A stretch of 64,000 nucleotides of DNA from positions 141,793 through 205,792 of the forward strand of contig CACPLG010000001.1 in NCBI GenBank assembly GCA_902634775.1. The letters run 5' to 3'. This document shows positions 54,247-64,000 of this stretch, piece by piece; position 1 is the stretch's first letter; every line of letters starts with the position of its first letter. The notes below the pieces were generated by a model. It did not search any database. It saw nothing but the letters and a program-made list of their open reading frames with translations, and was not told the DNA's origin. A program made the translations under genes and the position numbers. The stretch is from an uncultured Pelagibacteraceae bacterium. Its GTDB lineage: Bacteria > Pseudomonadota > Alphaproteobacteria > Pelagibacterales > Pelagibacteraceae.

Positions 54247-55515
54247 ATGAATTTTAGTTTAAATAGAATTAAAAGCCAAAATCAAATGACCAATATTTAC
54301 ATTGGTAGTGCTTTATTAATCTTAAGTATTCTTGATGTGTTTTTAAATTCTTTTTTTAGAATTAATATTAGTGGTTCTTTACCAGGAAATTTGAGTATTT
54401 TTTTCCCTTTAATTCTTGGTTTTTTAGGTTTGTCTTATTTAAGAACAGAATACAGTGGGTATAAATTTTTAGACTCTCTAAACAAAAACATCAATACAAC
54501 TAACTTCAATGCATTCCTTACACTATTTATAACTTTCGCTATTTTAAAAGCTTTTCCTCCAGCATTAAGTTGGATGGTATTAGATGCTAATATATCTGGT
54601 GATACTAAAGAGGCATGTACAGGCACAGGCGCTTGCTGGACATACATAAAAGTTTGGTTCAAGAGATTTATGTATGGAATGTACCCTAATGAACTTCATT
54701 GGAGAATAAATTCTGCATTTTTATTAGTTATAGGACTTGGTTTTGTTGGTTACTTTTTTAAAGAAAATTTAAAAAAATACTTAGCTTTATATTACGTTGT
54801 TATTTATCCAATAATTGCTTTCTTAATAATTTATTATTTGATTTCAGGTGGATCATTTGGTTTAGTTTGGGTAGAAACTGGAGCTTGGGGCGGTTTATCT
54901 TTAACGTTTATTGTCTCATTTTTTTGTTTAATTTTCTGTTTTCCGCTTGGAATGATCTTGGCGCTAGGAAGAAGATCTAATCTACCAGCAGTAAGGTATA
55001 TTTCAGTTGGTTACATTGAATTCTGGAGAGGAGTTCCATTAATAACAGTATTATTTATGTCATCAGTTATGTTTCCAATGTTTTTACCTCAAGATTTCTT
55101 CATGGATAAATTAGTTAGAGTAATTATTGCTATAACTTTATTTGAAGCCGCTTATTGTGCTGAAGTTATTAGGGGAGGTTTGCAAGCTCTACCTAGAGGT
55201 CAATACGATGCAGCGAAATCTTTAGGAATGGGATATTGGAAAATGCATATTTTTGTAATACTTCCACAAGCTCTAAAATTAGTTATCCCTGGAATTGCAA
55301 ACACATTTTTAGCATTAGTTAAAGATACACCATTAATATTTGTGGTCGGCTTAGCTGAGATTGCTGGAATGCTTGCTTTAGCAAAAACAAATCCTAAATG
55401 GCTTGGTTTTGCTATGGAAGGATATATTTTTGCAGCAATAATTTTCTGGATAATTTGCTATGCAATGAGCAAATATAGTTATAACCTTGAGGATAAATAT
55501 AAAACCGAAAGATAA
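54247..55515 (+). CDS. aapM: Amino acid ABC transporter permease (AapM/BztC)
   Basis: [46 protein letters not shown]. Confidence 0.94.
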   Translation: MNFSLNRIKSQNQMTNIYIGSALLILSILDVFLNSFFRINISGSLPGNLSIFFPLILGFLGLSYLRTEYSGYKFLDSLNKNINTTNFNAFLTLFITFAILKAFPPALSWMVLDANISGDTKEACTGTGACWTYIKVWFKRFMYGMYPNELHWRINSAFLLVIGLGFVGYFFKENLKKYLALYYVVIYPIIAFLIIYYLISGGSFGLVWVETGAWGGLSLTFIVSFFCLIFCFPLGMILALGRRSNLPAVRYISVGYIEFWRGVPLITVLFMSSVMFPMFLPQDFFMDKLVRVIIAITLFEAAYCAEVIRGGLQALPRGQYDAAKSLGMGYWKMHIFVILPQALKLVIPGIANTFLALVKDTPLIFVVGLAEIAGMLALAKTNPKWLGFAMEGYIFAAIIFWIICYAMSKYSYNLEDKYKTER

Positions 55516-56249
55516 TGTCTAGCTCTATAATAAACATTGAAAATGTTAATAAATGGTTTGGTGATTTCCAAGTTTTAAAAGATATCAATTTAAAAGTACA
55601 ATCAAAACAAAAAATAGTAGTCTGCGGACCGTCAGGTTCTGGAAAATCAACGTTAATACGATGTATTAATAGATTAGAAGAGCACCAAGAAGGTAAAATT
55701 ATAGTTGATGGAACAGAACTTAGTGAAAATACAAAAAATATTGAGCAAATTAGAGCTGAAGTTGGTATGGTTTTCCAACAATTTAATTTATTTCCGCATT
55801 TATCTATTTTAGATAACTGCACCTTAGCGCCTATTTGGGTAAAAAAGATGCCAAAAAAACAAGCAGAAGAACTTGCAATGAAACAATTAGAGCAAGTTCA
55901 AATAGCTGACCAAGCACTTAAGTACCCTGGTCAATTATCAGGGGGTCAACAACAAAGATCAGCTATTGCTAGAGCTTTATGTATGCAGCCTAAGATAATG
56001 TTATTTGATGAACCAACCTCTGCGCTTGATCCTGAGATGATTAAAGAGGTTTTAGATGCAATGGTAAACCTTGCTAAAGGCGGTATGACTATGATCGTTG
56101 TAACTCATGAAATGGGATTTGCAAAAGAGGTAGCTGATGAAGTTATTTTTATGGATGAAGGAATGATAGTTGAAAAAAATACTACTAAAGAGTTTTTTGC
56201 GAACCCAAAAAGTGACAGAACAAAACTTTTCTTAAGTCAAATATTATAA
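55515..56249 (+). CDS. aapP: Amino acid ABC transporter ATPase (AapP/BztD)
   Basis: [46 protein letters not shown]. Confidence 0.96.
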   Translation: MSSSIINIENVNKWFGDFQVLKDINLKVQSKQKIVVCGPSGSGKSTLIRCINRLEEHQEGKIIVDGTELSENTKNIEQIRAEVGMVFQQFNLFPHLSILDNCTLAPIWVKKMPKKQAEELAMKQLEQVQIADQALKYPGQLSGGQQQRSAIARALCMQPKIMLFDEPTSALDPEMIKEVLDAMVNLAKGGMTMIVVTHEMGFAKEVADEVIFMDEGMIVEKNTTKEFFANPKSDRTKLFLSQIL

Positions 56250-56274
56250 ATTTAGCATGCCAGACATGCTAAAT
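56250..56274 (+). terminator. Inverted repeat immediately after aapP (possible 3' hairpin or weak terminator)
   Basis: ATTTAGCATG-CCAGA-CATGCTAAAT, perfect 10-bp arms starting 1 nt after the stop codon; no T run follows. Confidence 0.5.
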
Positions 56275-56361
56275 ATGTAGTATTTTCATATATTTCTTAA
56301 AAGCAATTTAGAGCTTTTCTAATAAGTCAAGCCTCAAAATCACTTAAAAAAAATTTTTTTT

Positions 56362-56417
56362 CCGCTTGCATAAACCCCTCGGATAGAGTTCAATCTTCTT
56401 TTTTGAGAGGGGTCTTA
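56362..56417 (+). promoter_or_regulatory. Candidate structured leader sequestering the Shine-Dalgarno of the XRE regulator
   Basis: ACCCCTC (56374-56380) is perfectly complementary to GAGGGGT (56407-56413), which holds the strong SD just before ATG 56418. Confidence 0.5.
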
Positions 56418-56789
56418 ATGGAAGATAATTTTAATAAACACTTAGGTAACAAACTTAAGTTAAGAAGACTAGCGCTAGGTCTCACACAAACAAAAGTAGC
56501 AAAAGCAATCAACGTAACATTCCAACAAATTCAAAAATATGAAAAAGGCACAAATGGGGTAAGTTCTATAAGATTACTTCAATTGTCGAACTATTTAAAA
56601 GTTCCAATAAATTATTTTTTTGAAGATTTTTCAGAATACCTAATAAACGCTGATAAAATTAAAGAAGGTCACATGAACGTGAACTATAATTTTTTAGTTA
56701 AGGTATATTCTGAACTAACTAACGATCAGAAAATAAAATTTAGCAAAAATTTACAATCACTTAACGTTGGAATTCAGAAGACTGGTTAA
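56418..56789 (+). CDS. XRE-family helix-turn-helix transcriptional regulator
   Basis: GNKLKLRRLALGLTQTKVAKAINVTFQQIQKYEKGTNGVSSIRLLQLSNYLKVPINYFFED; ATG 56418 with GAGAGGGG SD preferred over TTG 56403. Confidence 0.9.
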   Translation: MEDNFNKHLGNKLKLRRLALGLTQTKVAKAINVTFQQIQKYEKGTNGVSSIRLLQLSNYLKVPINYFFEDFSEYLINADKIKEGHMNVNYNFLVKVYSELTNDQKIKFSKNLQSLNVGIQKTG

Positions 56790-56791
56790 TT

Positions 56792-56867
56792 TGGCTCCTC
56801 GGGCAGGACTCGAACCTGCGACCAATTGATTAACAGTCAACTGCTCTACCAACTGAGCTACCGAGGA
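56792..56867 (-). tRNA. tRNA-Asn (anticodon GTT), CCA encoded
   Basis: Reverse complement folds: TCCTCGG/CCGAGGA acceptor, GTTGA-CTGTTAA-TCAAT anticodon arm, TTCGAGT T loop. Confidence 0.95.
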
Positions 56868-56918
56868 ATGTAAAAATCAAAACTTACTTTTTTTTTACTT
56901 GAAAACAACTCTTTTTTT

Positions 56919-56992
56919 TGGAGGTAACGCCCGGAATCGAACCGGGATACAAGGATTTGCAATCCTCTGCGTAACCATTCCGCCACGTTACC
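56919..56992 (-). tRNA. tRNA-Cys (anticodon GCA), CCA encoded
   Basis: Reverse complement folds: GGTAACG/CGTTACC acceptor, GAGGA-TTGCAAA-TCCTT anticodon arm, TTCGATT T loop. Confidence 0.95.
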
Positions 56993-57024
56993 GATAAATC
57001 TGATTATAAAACAATTTATAAGAT

Positions 57025-57105
57025 GTTTATATATGAAATATTCTATCAAATTCAATCAGAATTTGTTTATTGTTAAATACGTTTATTGAATTATAAACTA
57101 TAAAC
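57025..57105 (+). repeat. Cluster of GTTTAT/ATAAAC short repeats plus inverted repeat upstream of valS
   Basis: GTTTAT at 57025, 57065, 57081; ATAAAC at 57093, 57100; plus CAAATTC-AATCA-GAATTTG (57047-57065). Confidence 0.5.
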
Positions 57106-57109
57106 ACCA

Positions 57110-59728
57110 ATGAGTTCTGAAAAATATACACATTCTAAAGTAGAAAATAAGATTTACTCTTATTGGGAAAAAAAAGGTCTCTTTAAACCCAAAAAAAATA
57201 AAAAGAAGTATTCTATTGTAATTCCACCACCAAATGTCACTGGAAGTCTTCATATGGGTCATGCATTAAACAACACTATCCAAGATTTACTCATAAGATT
57301 TCATAGAATGAACAATTTTGAAACTTTATGGCAACCAGGAACTGATCATGCTGGAATTGCAACGCAAGCTTTAGTCGAAAGAAAGCTTGAAAGTGAAAAT
57401 ATTGATAAACAATCAATTGGCAGAGAGGCTTTTATTAAAAAAGTCTGGGATTGGAAAAAGGAGTATGGCGATATCATCATCAATCAGCTTAAAAAACTAG
57501 GATGTTCATGTGATTGGTCCAGGAATGCATTCACAATGGATAAAAATTTGTCTGCATCTGTTATTAAAGTTTTCATAGATCTCTATAACAAAGGTCTTAT
57601 TTATAAATCTAAAAAATTAGTTAACTGGGATACTGTTTTAAAAACGGCTATATCTGATCTTGAGGTCGATCAAAGAGAAGTAAATTCAAAACTTTATTAT
57701 ATCAATTATCAAATTGAAAATAGTTCAGAATTTATAACTATTGCAACAACAAGACCAGAAACAATGCTAGGAGACACTGCAGTTGCTGTTAATCCTAAAG
57801 ATGAAAGATATACAAATTTAGTAGGTAAAAATGTAGTTTTACCAATAATAGGTAGAAAAATAAAAATTATCCAAGATGATTATGCTGATCCAGAGCAAGG
57901 TTCTGGTGCAGTTAAAATTACCCCTGCACATGATTTTAATGACTATGATGTGGGTAAAAGAAATAAATTAGAAATAATAAATATTTTCACAGAGGACGGG
58001 AAGATAAACGAAAATGCACCTAGTGGTTATGTTGGTTTAGATCGGTTTGAAGCAAGAAAAAAAATATTAAACGAACTTGGTGACAAGCTTATCAAAGAAG
58101 AAAATATTAAGAATAAAGTTCCTTACGGTGATAGATCTAATTCTATAATTGAACCATATCTTACAGAGCAATGGTTTGCAGATGCAAAAAAATTATCAGT
58201 AAAAGCAAAGAAAATTGTAAAGAATAAAAAAACAAAATTTTTTCCTCCTAATTGGTCAAAGACTTATTTTCAGTGGATGAATAATATTGAACCTTGGTGT
58301 ATATCAAGACAACTTTGGTGGGGACATCAAATACCAGCTTGGTATGGACCTGATAAAAAAATATTTGTTGCATCAAATTATAGTGAAGCAAAAAAACTAG
58401 CCAAAAAAAAATATAAAAAAAATGTAGAATTAGTAAGAGATGAGGATGTTTTAGACACATGGTTCTCATCAGGATTATGGGCTTTTGCAACTCTTGGTTG
58501 GCCAAACAAAAATGAATATCTAAAGAAGTTTTACCCAACATCAGTTTTAGTAACTGGTTTTGATATTATCTTTTTTTGGGTAGCCAGAATGATGATGTTT
58601 GGAATGGAGTTTTTAAATAAACAACCATTTAAAGAAATTTATGTTCATGCATTGGTAAGAGATGAAAAAGGACAAAAAATGTCTAAGTCAAAAGGTAACG
58701 TAATTGATCCTTTGATATTGATAGATAAATATAGTGCAGATGCATTAAGATTTACTTTGCTATCAATGGCATCACCAGGAAGAGATGTAAAATTATCTGA
58801 AGATAGAGTTAAAGGTTATAGAAATTTTCTAAATAAGCTTTGGAATGCAAACAACTTTTTGGCCATGAATAAGTGTGATTTTTCAAAGTCTAAAAAGGAA
58901 CCAAAAGTAAAATTAAATATAAATAAATGGATTATTTCAGAGTTGAACACAGTAAGTAAACTTATTGAAAAGAATATAAATGATTATAGGTTTGATGAGG
59001 CAGCAAGAAACATTTACCAATTTGTTTGGCACTCATACTGTGATTGGTACGTAGAATTATCTAAAACTATATTAAATTCGAAAGAAAAGTCGTCAATTTC
59101 AGAGGTAAAACAGACATTAAGTTATGTTTTTAAACAAATTTTAATTCTTTTACATCCATTTATTCCGTTTATTACAGAAGAATTATGGTTAAAAAATAAG
59201 CTAGATAAACCAAAAAATTATCTAATGTTTGCTAATTGGTCGAATAAAAAAGCAAATAAAGATAAACAAATTAAGGAAGTAGAAAATATAATCAATTTAA
59301 TAAGCCAACTTAGAGCATTTAAAAATGAATTAAATGTGAGCCCAGGTTCTTTTGTAGATATGTCTATTTCGACCCTATCTAAAAATGATCAGTTGTTTAT
59401 CAAAAAAAATCAAACTGTTTTGAAAAAACTTGGTAGGATAAATAGCTTTCTAGATACTGATAAAGATAAAGCATCAGCAAACTTAGTCATCAAAGGGGAT
59501 ATTTTTAAGATATATTTTGATCAATCAATAGATCTCTCTTTGATCAAAGAAAACCTTCTAAAAAGGCAGCAAAAATACCAAAGTGAGTTAGATGGGATAT
59601 CGAAAAGACTTTCTAACAAAAGTTTTGTAGAAAGAGCGCCAAAAAATATTGTTGATCAGGAAAAAAATAACTATAGTAATCTTAAAAAAGATATTGATAA
59701 AATATCAATCACTATAAAAGGTTTATAA
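57110..59728 (+). CDS. valS: Valyl-tRNA synthetase
   Basis: [54 protein letters not shown]. Confidence 0.98.
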   Translation: MSSEKYTHSKVENKIYSYWEKKGLFKPKKNKKKYSIVIPPPNVTGSLHMGHALNNTIQDLLIRFHRMNNFETLWQPGTDHAGIATQALVERKLESENIDKQSIGREAFIKKVWDWKKEYGDIIINQLKKLGCSCDWSRNAFTMDKNLSASVIKVFIDLYNKGLIYKSKKLVNWDTVLKTAISDLEVDQREVNSKLYYINYQIENSSEFITIATTRPETMLGDTAVAVNPKDERYTNLVGKNVVLPIIGRKIKIIQDDYADPEQGSGAVKITPAHDFNDYDVGKRNKLEIINIFTEDGKINENAPSGYVGLDRFEARKKILNELGDKLIKEENIKNKVPYGDRSNSIIEPYLTEQWFADAKKLSVKAKKIVKNKKTKFFPPNWSKTYFQWMNNIEPWCISRQLWWGHQIPAWYGPDKKIFVASNYSEAKKLAKKKYKKNVELVRDEDVLDTWFSSGLWAFATLGWPNKNEYLKKFYPTSVLVTGFDIIFFWVARMMMFGMEFLNKQPFKEIYVHALVRDEKGQKMSKSKGNVIDPLILIDKYSADALRFTLLSMASPGRDVKLSEDRVKGYRNFLNKLWNANNFLAMNKCDFSKSKKEPKVKLNINKWIISELNTVSKLIEKNINDYRFDEAARNIYQFVWHSYCDWYVELSKTILNSKEKSSISEVKQTLSYVFKQILILLHPFIPFITEELWLKNKLDKPKNYLMFANWSNKKANKDKQIKEVENIINLISQLRAFKNELNVSPGSFVDMSISTLSKNDQLFIKKNQTVLKKLGRINSFLDTDKDKASANLVIKGDIFKIYFDQSIDLSLIKENLLKRQQKYQSELDGISKRLSNKSFVERAPKNIVDQEKNNYSNLKKDIDKISITIKGL

Positions 59729-61446
59729 TGAAGAAATTTAATAAGAAGAAATTACCTAGTAGGCATACATCTTTAGGACCCGATAAGGCTCCTCAAAGAT
59801 CTTTTTATTACGCAATGGATTTGACTGAAAAAGATGTAGCAAAACCTTTTGTAGGTGTTGTTTCAACATGGAACGAGGCAGCTCCTTGTAATATTGCTTT
59901 AATGAGACAGGCTCAATCAGTTAAAAAAGGAGTTCATCAAGCAGGTGGTACACCAAGAGAATTTTGCACAATTACAGTTACAGATGGAATAGCAATGGGT
60001 CATGAAGGAATGAAATCTTCATTGATTTCACGAGATGTAATTGCAGACTCAACAGAATTAACTGTTAGAGGACATTGTTATGACGCTTTAGTTGGCGTTG
60101 CAGGATGTGATAAATCTTTACCAGGCTTAATGATGGCAATGGTAAGATTAAATGTACCAAGTGTTTTTATTTATGGTGGTTCAATATTACCGGGCAGATT
60201 TAATGGAAAAGATGTAACAGTTGTTGATGTATTTGAAGGAGTTGGAAAATTTTCCTCAGGAAAAATGTCAGCACATGCATTGAGAAAATTAGAACTTAAA
60301 GCTTGCCCAAGTGCTGGAGCTTGTGGCGGACAATTTACAGCAAATACTATGGCATGTGTGTCTGAGGCAATAGGATTAGCATTACCATATTCAGCTGGAA
60401 CACCAGCGCCATACACACAAAGAGATTCTTATGCTTTAAAAAGTGGTAAGGCAGTAATGAATTTATTGGCAAAAAATATAAGACCAAGAGATATTGTTAC
60501 AAAAAAATCTTTAGAAAACGCTGCAACAATTGTTGCTGCAACAGGTGGATCAACTAATGCAGCTTTACATTTACCTGCACTTGCAAATGAAGCAGGAATT
60601 AAATTTGATTTAATGGATGTTGCAAGAATATTTAAGAAAACACCTTATCTTGCAGACTTAAAACCTGGTGGAAAATATGTTGCAAAAGATATGTGGAAAG
60701 CAGGTGGAGTTCCAATGCTTTTAAAAACTTTATTAGATGGTGGCTACATACACGGAGATTGTATGACAGTTACAGGTAAAACAATGAGACAAAATTTAAA
60801 AAACGTTAAGTTTAATAAAAATCAAAAAGTTATGAGAACACACAACCAACCATTGTCTCCTGATGGAGGTGTTGTTGGTTTAAAAGGAAATTTAGCACCT
60901 GATGGAGCAATTGTTAAAGTTGCTGGATTAAAGAAATTACAATTCACAGGTAAAGCAAGATGTTTCGATACTGAAGAAGCTGCTTATAAAGCTGTAAAAA
61001 ATAAAAAATATAAAGACGGTGACATTATAATTATAAGATACGAAGGACCTAAAGGTGGTCCAGGCATGAGAGAAATGCTTCAAACAACTGGAGCAATTTA
61101 CGGACAAGGTAAAGGTGAAAAAGTTGCTCTTATTACTGATGGAAGATTTTCAGGTGCAACGAGAGGATTTTGTATAGGCCATGTTGGACCTGAAGCATCA
61201 GTTGGAGGACCAATAGCCTTACTTAAGAATGGAGACATCATAGATTTAGATGCTAAGAAGGGTACAATTAATGTTCGTTTATCTAGAAAAGAATTAGCGA
61301 AAAGAAGAAAGAAATGGAAACCTAAGAAAATTAATTTTGGTAATGGAACACTTTGGAAGTATGCACAAACAGTTGGTCCAGCTTATCTAGGTGCCCCTAC
61401 GCACCCTGGAGCAAAAGAAGAGGTTAGAACATACGCTGATATTTAA
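59728..61446 (+). CDS. ilvD: Dihydroxy-acid dehydratase
   Basis: [73 protein letters not shown]. Confidence 0.97.
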   Translation: MKKFNKKKLPSRHTSLGPDKAPQRSFYYAMDLTEKDVAKPFVGVVSTWNEAAPCNIALMRQAQSVKKGVHQAGGTPREFCTITVTDGIAMGHEGMKSSLISRDVIADSTELTVRGHCYDALVGVAGCDKSLPGLMMAMVRLNVPSVFIYGGSILPGRFNGKDVTVVDVFEGVGKFSSGKMSAHALRKLELKACPSAGACGGQFTANTMACVSEAIGLALPYSAGTPAPYTQRDSYALKSGKAVMNLLAKNIRPRDIVTKKSLENAATIVAATGGSTNAALHLPALANEAGIKFDLMDVARIFKKTPYLADLKPGGKYVAKDMWKAGGVPMLLKTLLDGGYIHGDCMTVTGKTMRQNLKNVKFNKNQKVMRTHNQPLSPDGGVVGLKGNLAPDGAIVKVAGLKKLQFTGKARCFDTEEAAYKAVKNKKYKDGDIIIIRYEGPKGGPGMREMLQTTGAIYGQGKGEKVALITDGRFSGATRGFCIGHVGPEASVGGPIALLKNGDIIDLDAKKGTINVRLSRKELAKRRKKWKPKKINFGNGTLWKYAQTVGPAYLGAPTHPGAKEEVRTYADI

Positions 61447-62648
61447 TGAAAATTAGACCAGTTATTCTATGCGGAGGAGCAGGTACTAGACTGTGGCCTA
61501 AAAAATCTAAACATCAAGCAAAACAGTTCATAGATTTTGGCGGTTGGACTTTAATTAACAAAACTTTTGAAAGAGTTAAAAGTAAAGTTTTTGACTATCC
61601 AATTATTAGCACTAATTCAAAATATCTTAGGGATGTAAAAAAGGCTTTAAAGAAAAGTAAAATTAAAAAATATAAGATTATTTTAGAGCCAACGAAAAAG
61701 AATACTGCTCCAGCAATTTTAGCATCAGCACTGCTTAAAGATGTGCCGTATAATCAGCCTTTAATGTATTTTGCAGCAGATCATTTAATTGAAAAACCAA
61801 ATAAACTAATCACAGCTATTAATAAAAATAAGTCAAATTTAGATGAAAAAAATGTATTTATTTTTGGAATAAAACCCACAAGCCCTTCTAGTGAGTACGG
61901 ATATTTCATTACCAAGAAAAAAAAGAACATTAATAAAGTCACTAAATTTATTGAAAAACCAAAAGTATCTAAGGCAAAGCAAGTAATTAAACAAAAGGGT
62001 TATTGGAATTCTGGGATGTTTTTTTTGAGAAAAGACTCAATTATTAATAATTTTAAGAAATATCAGCCTAATATTTTTCGAAACTGCAACAAAGCTGTAA
62101 TAAAAGCTAAATACAAAAGCAATGTGTATTATTTAAACAAACAATCATTTTCTAAAGCTACAGCAAAATCGTTTGATAACGCGATACTAGAGAAAACTAA
62201 AAATATCAATGCGATCAAACTTGATATTTCATGGTCAGATCTAGGGAGTTGGAAAGAAATCTGCAAAATGTACGGAAAGATTAAAAATAGATATTTTAAA
62301 AAGAAAAACGTATTTCATAGACCATGGGGCAGCTACACAAACTTATTTAAAGGCAAAGAATTCTTAATTAAAGAATTGTATGTGAAATCTAAAGGTATTT
62401 TAAGTCTTCAAAAACATTTCCATAGGGCAGAACACTGGGTAGTTACTCATGGAATTCCAAAAATTACTCTAAATAAAAGTAAATTCTTAAAGAAACCTGG
62501 TGAAACTATTTATATTCCTTTAGGAGCTGTTCATAGAATTGAAAATCCATTTAAAAAACCGGTAAAAATTATAGAAGCACAAATAGGCTCAATCCTTAAA
62601 GAAACAGATATTGTTAGATATCAGGATGTATACGGTAGGGTAAAATAG
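61446..62648 (+). CDS. manC: Mannose-1-phosphate guanylyltransferase / type II mannose-6-phosphate isomerase
   Basis: VILCGGAGTRLWPKKSKHQAKQFI, FIEKPKVSKAKQ, C-terminal cupin RPWGSYTNL...HFHRAEHWVVTHG. Confidence 0.93.
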   Translation: MKIRPVILCGGAGTRLWPKKSKHQAKQFIDFGGWTLINKTFERVKSKVFDYPIISTNSKYLRDVKKALKKSKIKKYKIILEPTKKNTAPAILASALLKDVPYNQPLMYFAADHLIEKPNKLITAINKNKSNLDEKNVFIFGIKPTSPSSEYGYFITKKKKNINKVTKFIEKPKVSKAKQVIKQKGYWNSGMFFLRKDSIINNFKKYQPNIFRNCNKAVIKAKYKSNVYYLNKQSFSKATAKSFDNAILEKTKNINAIKLDISWSDLGSWKEICKMYGKIKNRYFKKKNVFHRPWGSYTNLFKGKEFLIKELYVKSKGILSLQKHFHRAEHWVVTHGIPKITLNKSKFLKKPGETIYIPLGAVHRIENPFKKPVKIIEAQIGSILKETDIVRYQDVYGRVK

Positions 62649-62650
62649 TA

Positions 62651-63541
62651 TTAGGCGGACTTTAATATATTTATTTTTTTTTCCGATTTTGAAATTAAAA
62701 CTTCTTTGAAATTACCAAAATTGTCACCATCTATTTGTACTGGTATTTTACTATTCATACCATCAAATTTAATATTATCATCATGTTTTATAATCACTGA
62801 TTTTGATTTTTCCAAATTACCATAAACAGCCACTAAATATATGTAATATAATAATTTTAATCGATTTAAGTTTTCAAAGATATAGGTGACAACTTTATCA
62901 TCAAAAATATTTGTTTTTGCTATTGAATGATGTCCTGCATAATATTTGCTATTTGTACATAGTATCCAATCTGCATAATAAGTTTCATTATTGATTAATA
63001 TTTTGATTTTTTTATTTTTCATAAATAAAAATTTTTGTAAACCTTTGATGCCAAATATTAATTTTCCCATTATTTTTTTAATTGAAGAATTAATTGAATG
63101 AACTATTTGAGCATCCCATCCTAATCCTGCCATCAAAACGAAATGTTTTTCATTTATTTTCATTAAATTAGATTTATTAAAATTATTTGAGGTTAATGTT
63201 TTTACAATTTGTTTAATGTTTTTAGACATACCTAATTCAGCTTGTAGAATATTGGCTGTTCCTGCTGGAATATATCCAATTGCAAAATCTCTATTAAAAT
63301 TAAAATTATTTTTTATAAGTTCGTTAATAGCAAATGAAACTGATCCATCCCCACCAGCTAATAATAATCTGTTATATTGATGTTTTGTAAGATTTTTTAT
63401 TATTTCTGAAGCTTCATACTCACTTTCTGTTTCAAAAAAATCAACCCGATGTTGTCTTCGAATTTCATAAACAATCTTTTTAATAAAATTTGACTTTCTT
63501 CCCCCTGCGGATTTTTTGTTATATATCAAACAAAATTTCAT
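62651..63541 (-). CDS. Diacylglycerol kinase-like lipid kinase (DAGK catalytic family)
   Basis: YNKKSAGGRKSNFIKKIV, LLLAGGDGSVSFAINELI, IGYIPAGTANILQAELG. Confidence 0.88.
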   Translation of the reverse strand: MKFCLIYNKKSAGGRKSNFIKKIVYEIRRQHRVDFFETESEYEASEIIKNLTKHQYNRLLLAGGDGSVSFAINELIKNNFNFNRDFAIGYIPAGTANILQAELGMSKNIKQIVKTLTSNNFNKSNLMKINEKHFVLMAGLGWDAQIVHSINSSIKKIMGKLIFGIKGLQKFLFMKNKKIKILINNETYYADWILCTNSKYYAGHHSIAKTNIFDDKVVTYIFENLNRLKLLYYIYLVAVYGNLEKSKSVIIKHDDNIKFDGMNSKIPVQIDGDNFGNFKEVLISKSEKKINILKSA

Positions 63542-63624
63542 AATTTAATAATTCTGTAACATAAATATGTACAAGATAATTATGGTTCTACTTATAAGCG
63601 AATCAAAAAAAAAAACAAGATTAT

Positions 63625-64000
63625 ATGAAAAATAAACCACCCTTACTAAAGTATAAAAGCATATTTATTTCAGATTTACATCTTGGAACAAAAGGATGTC
63701 AGGCAAATAAGATTCTAGAATTTTTCAAAAACTCTAGATCAGAAAATCTTTATCTTGTTGGTGATATTGTTGATGTTTGGGCGATGCAAAAAAATTTTTA
63801 TTGGCCTCAAGAACATAATGACGTAATTCAAAAAATATTAAGAAAAGCAAGACATGGTACTAAAGTTTTCTACATAATAGGCAATCATGATGAATTATTT
63901 AGGAAATTTATTCCTATGAATTTTGGTGATATACACTTGTTAAATAGAATTGTTCACGAAACCAGTTTAGGAAAAAAATATCTAGTCGTACATGGTGATG
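63625..64000 (+). CDS. PlcP/LpxH-like calcineurin-fold metallophosphoesterase, N-terminal part (runs off window)
   Basis: Read directly: MKNKPPLLKYKSIFISDLHLGTKGCQANKILEFF...LYLVGDIVDVWAMQKNFYWPQEHNDVIQKILRKARHGTKVFYIIGNHDELF...YLVVHGD; absent from the ORF track because it is truncated. Confidence 0.88.
   Translation, partial: MKNKPPLLKYKSIFISDLHLGTKGCQANKILEFFKNSRSENLYLVGDIVDVWAMQKNFYWPQEHNDVIQKILRKARHGTKVFYIIGNHDELFRKFIPMNFGDIHLLNRIVHETSLGKKYLVVHGD

Noticed and set aside
55412-55822. 136-aa antisense ORF across aapM/aapP junction
   Set aside because: Opposes well-conserved ABC transporter motifs; no domain; likely chance open frame.
56858-57055. 65-aa ORF spanning tRNA-Cys
   Set aside because: Contains the translated tRNA-Cys sequence (VAEWLRRGLQILVSRFDSGR), a classic false ORF.
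61446-64000. manC region as an accessory surface-polysaccharide island
   Set aside because: Only one sugar-nucleotide gene among core genes; no glycosyltransferase or transporter cluster and no visible composition change within the window.

Overview
The whole window reads as one contiguous stretch of an AT-rich, very compact alphaproteobacterial chromosome. Gene content and gene order fit the SAR11 / Candidatus Pelagibacter clade; this is inferred from content, and no database search was run. Coding density is very high, with many ATGA/TAATG junctions. I recognise: nuoG(partial)-H-I-J-K-L-M-N; birA-coaX-rnj-DUF1467-proS-lolC/E-lolD-dnaE; rpsB-tsf-frr-uppS-cdsA-dxr-bamA-skp-fabZ-lpxD-lpxA-lpxI-lpxB; reverse-strand gltX, lexA, trpC-trpD-trpG-trpE and a ppiD-like gene; tpiA-secG-pyrG-kdsA-eno-ftsB-lipA-coq10; reverse-strand cinA(C-terminal)-pgpA-ispDF; ntrY-ntrX-trkA-trkH; tRNA-Arg; an aap/bzt amino-acid ABC transporter; an XRE regulator; tRNA-Asn and tRNA-Cys; valS-ilvD-manC; a diacylglycerol-kinase-like gene; and a truncated PlcP/LpxH-like metallophosphoesterase. 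I found no mobile element, CRISPR array, prophage, rRNA or defence island. The most interesting signals are non-coding or come from streamlining: (i) an XRE-regulator leader whose strong Shine-Dalgarno can be sequestered by an upstream ACCCCTC arm; (ii) repeated GTTTAT/ATAAAC motifs and a hairpin just upstream of valS; (iii) the structured rpsB leader; (iv) inverted repeats upstream of the amino-acid binding protein gene; (v) a GTTC-N7-GTTC LexA box; (vi) NtrX without GAFTGA and NtrY without PAS; (vii) conserved gene orders with specific genes missing; (viii) a possible lipid-remodelling locus at the right edge. I did not find a clearly new multi-gene system.
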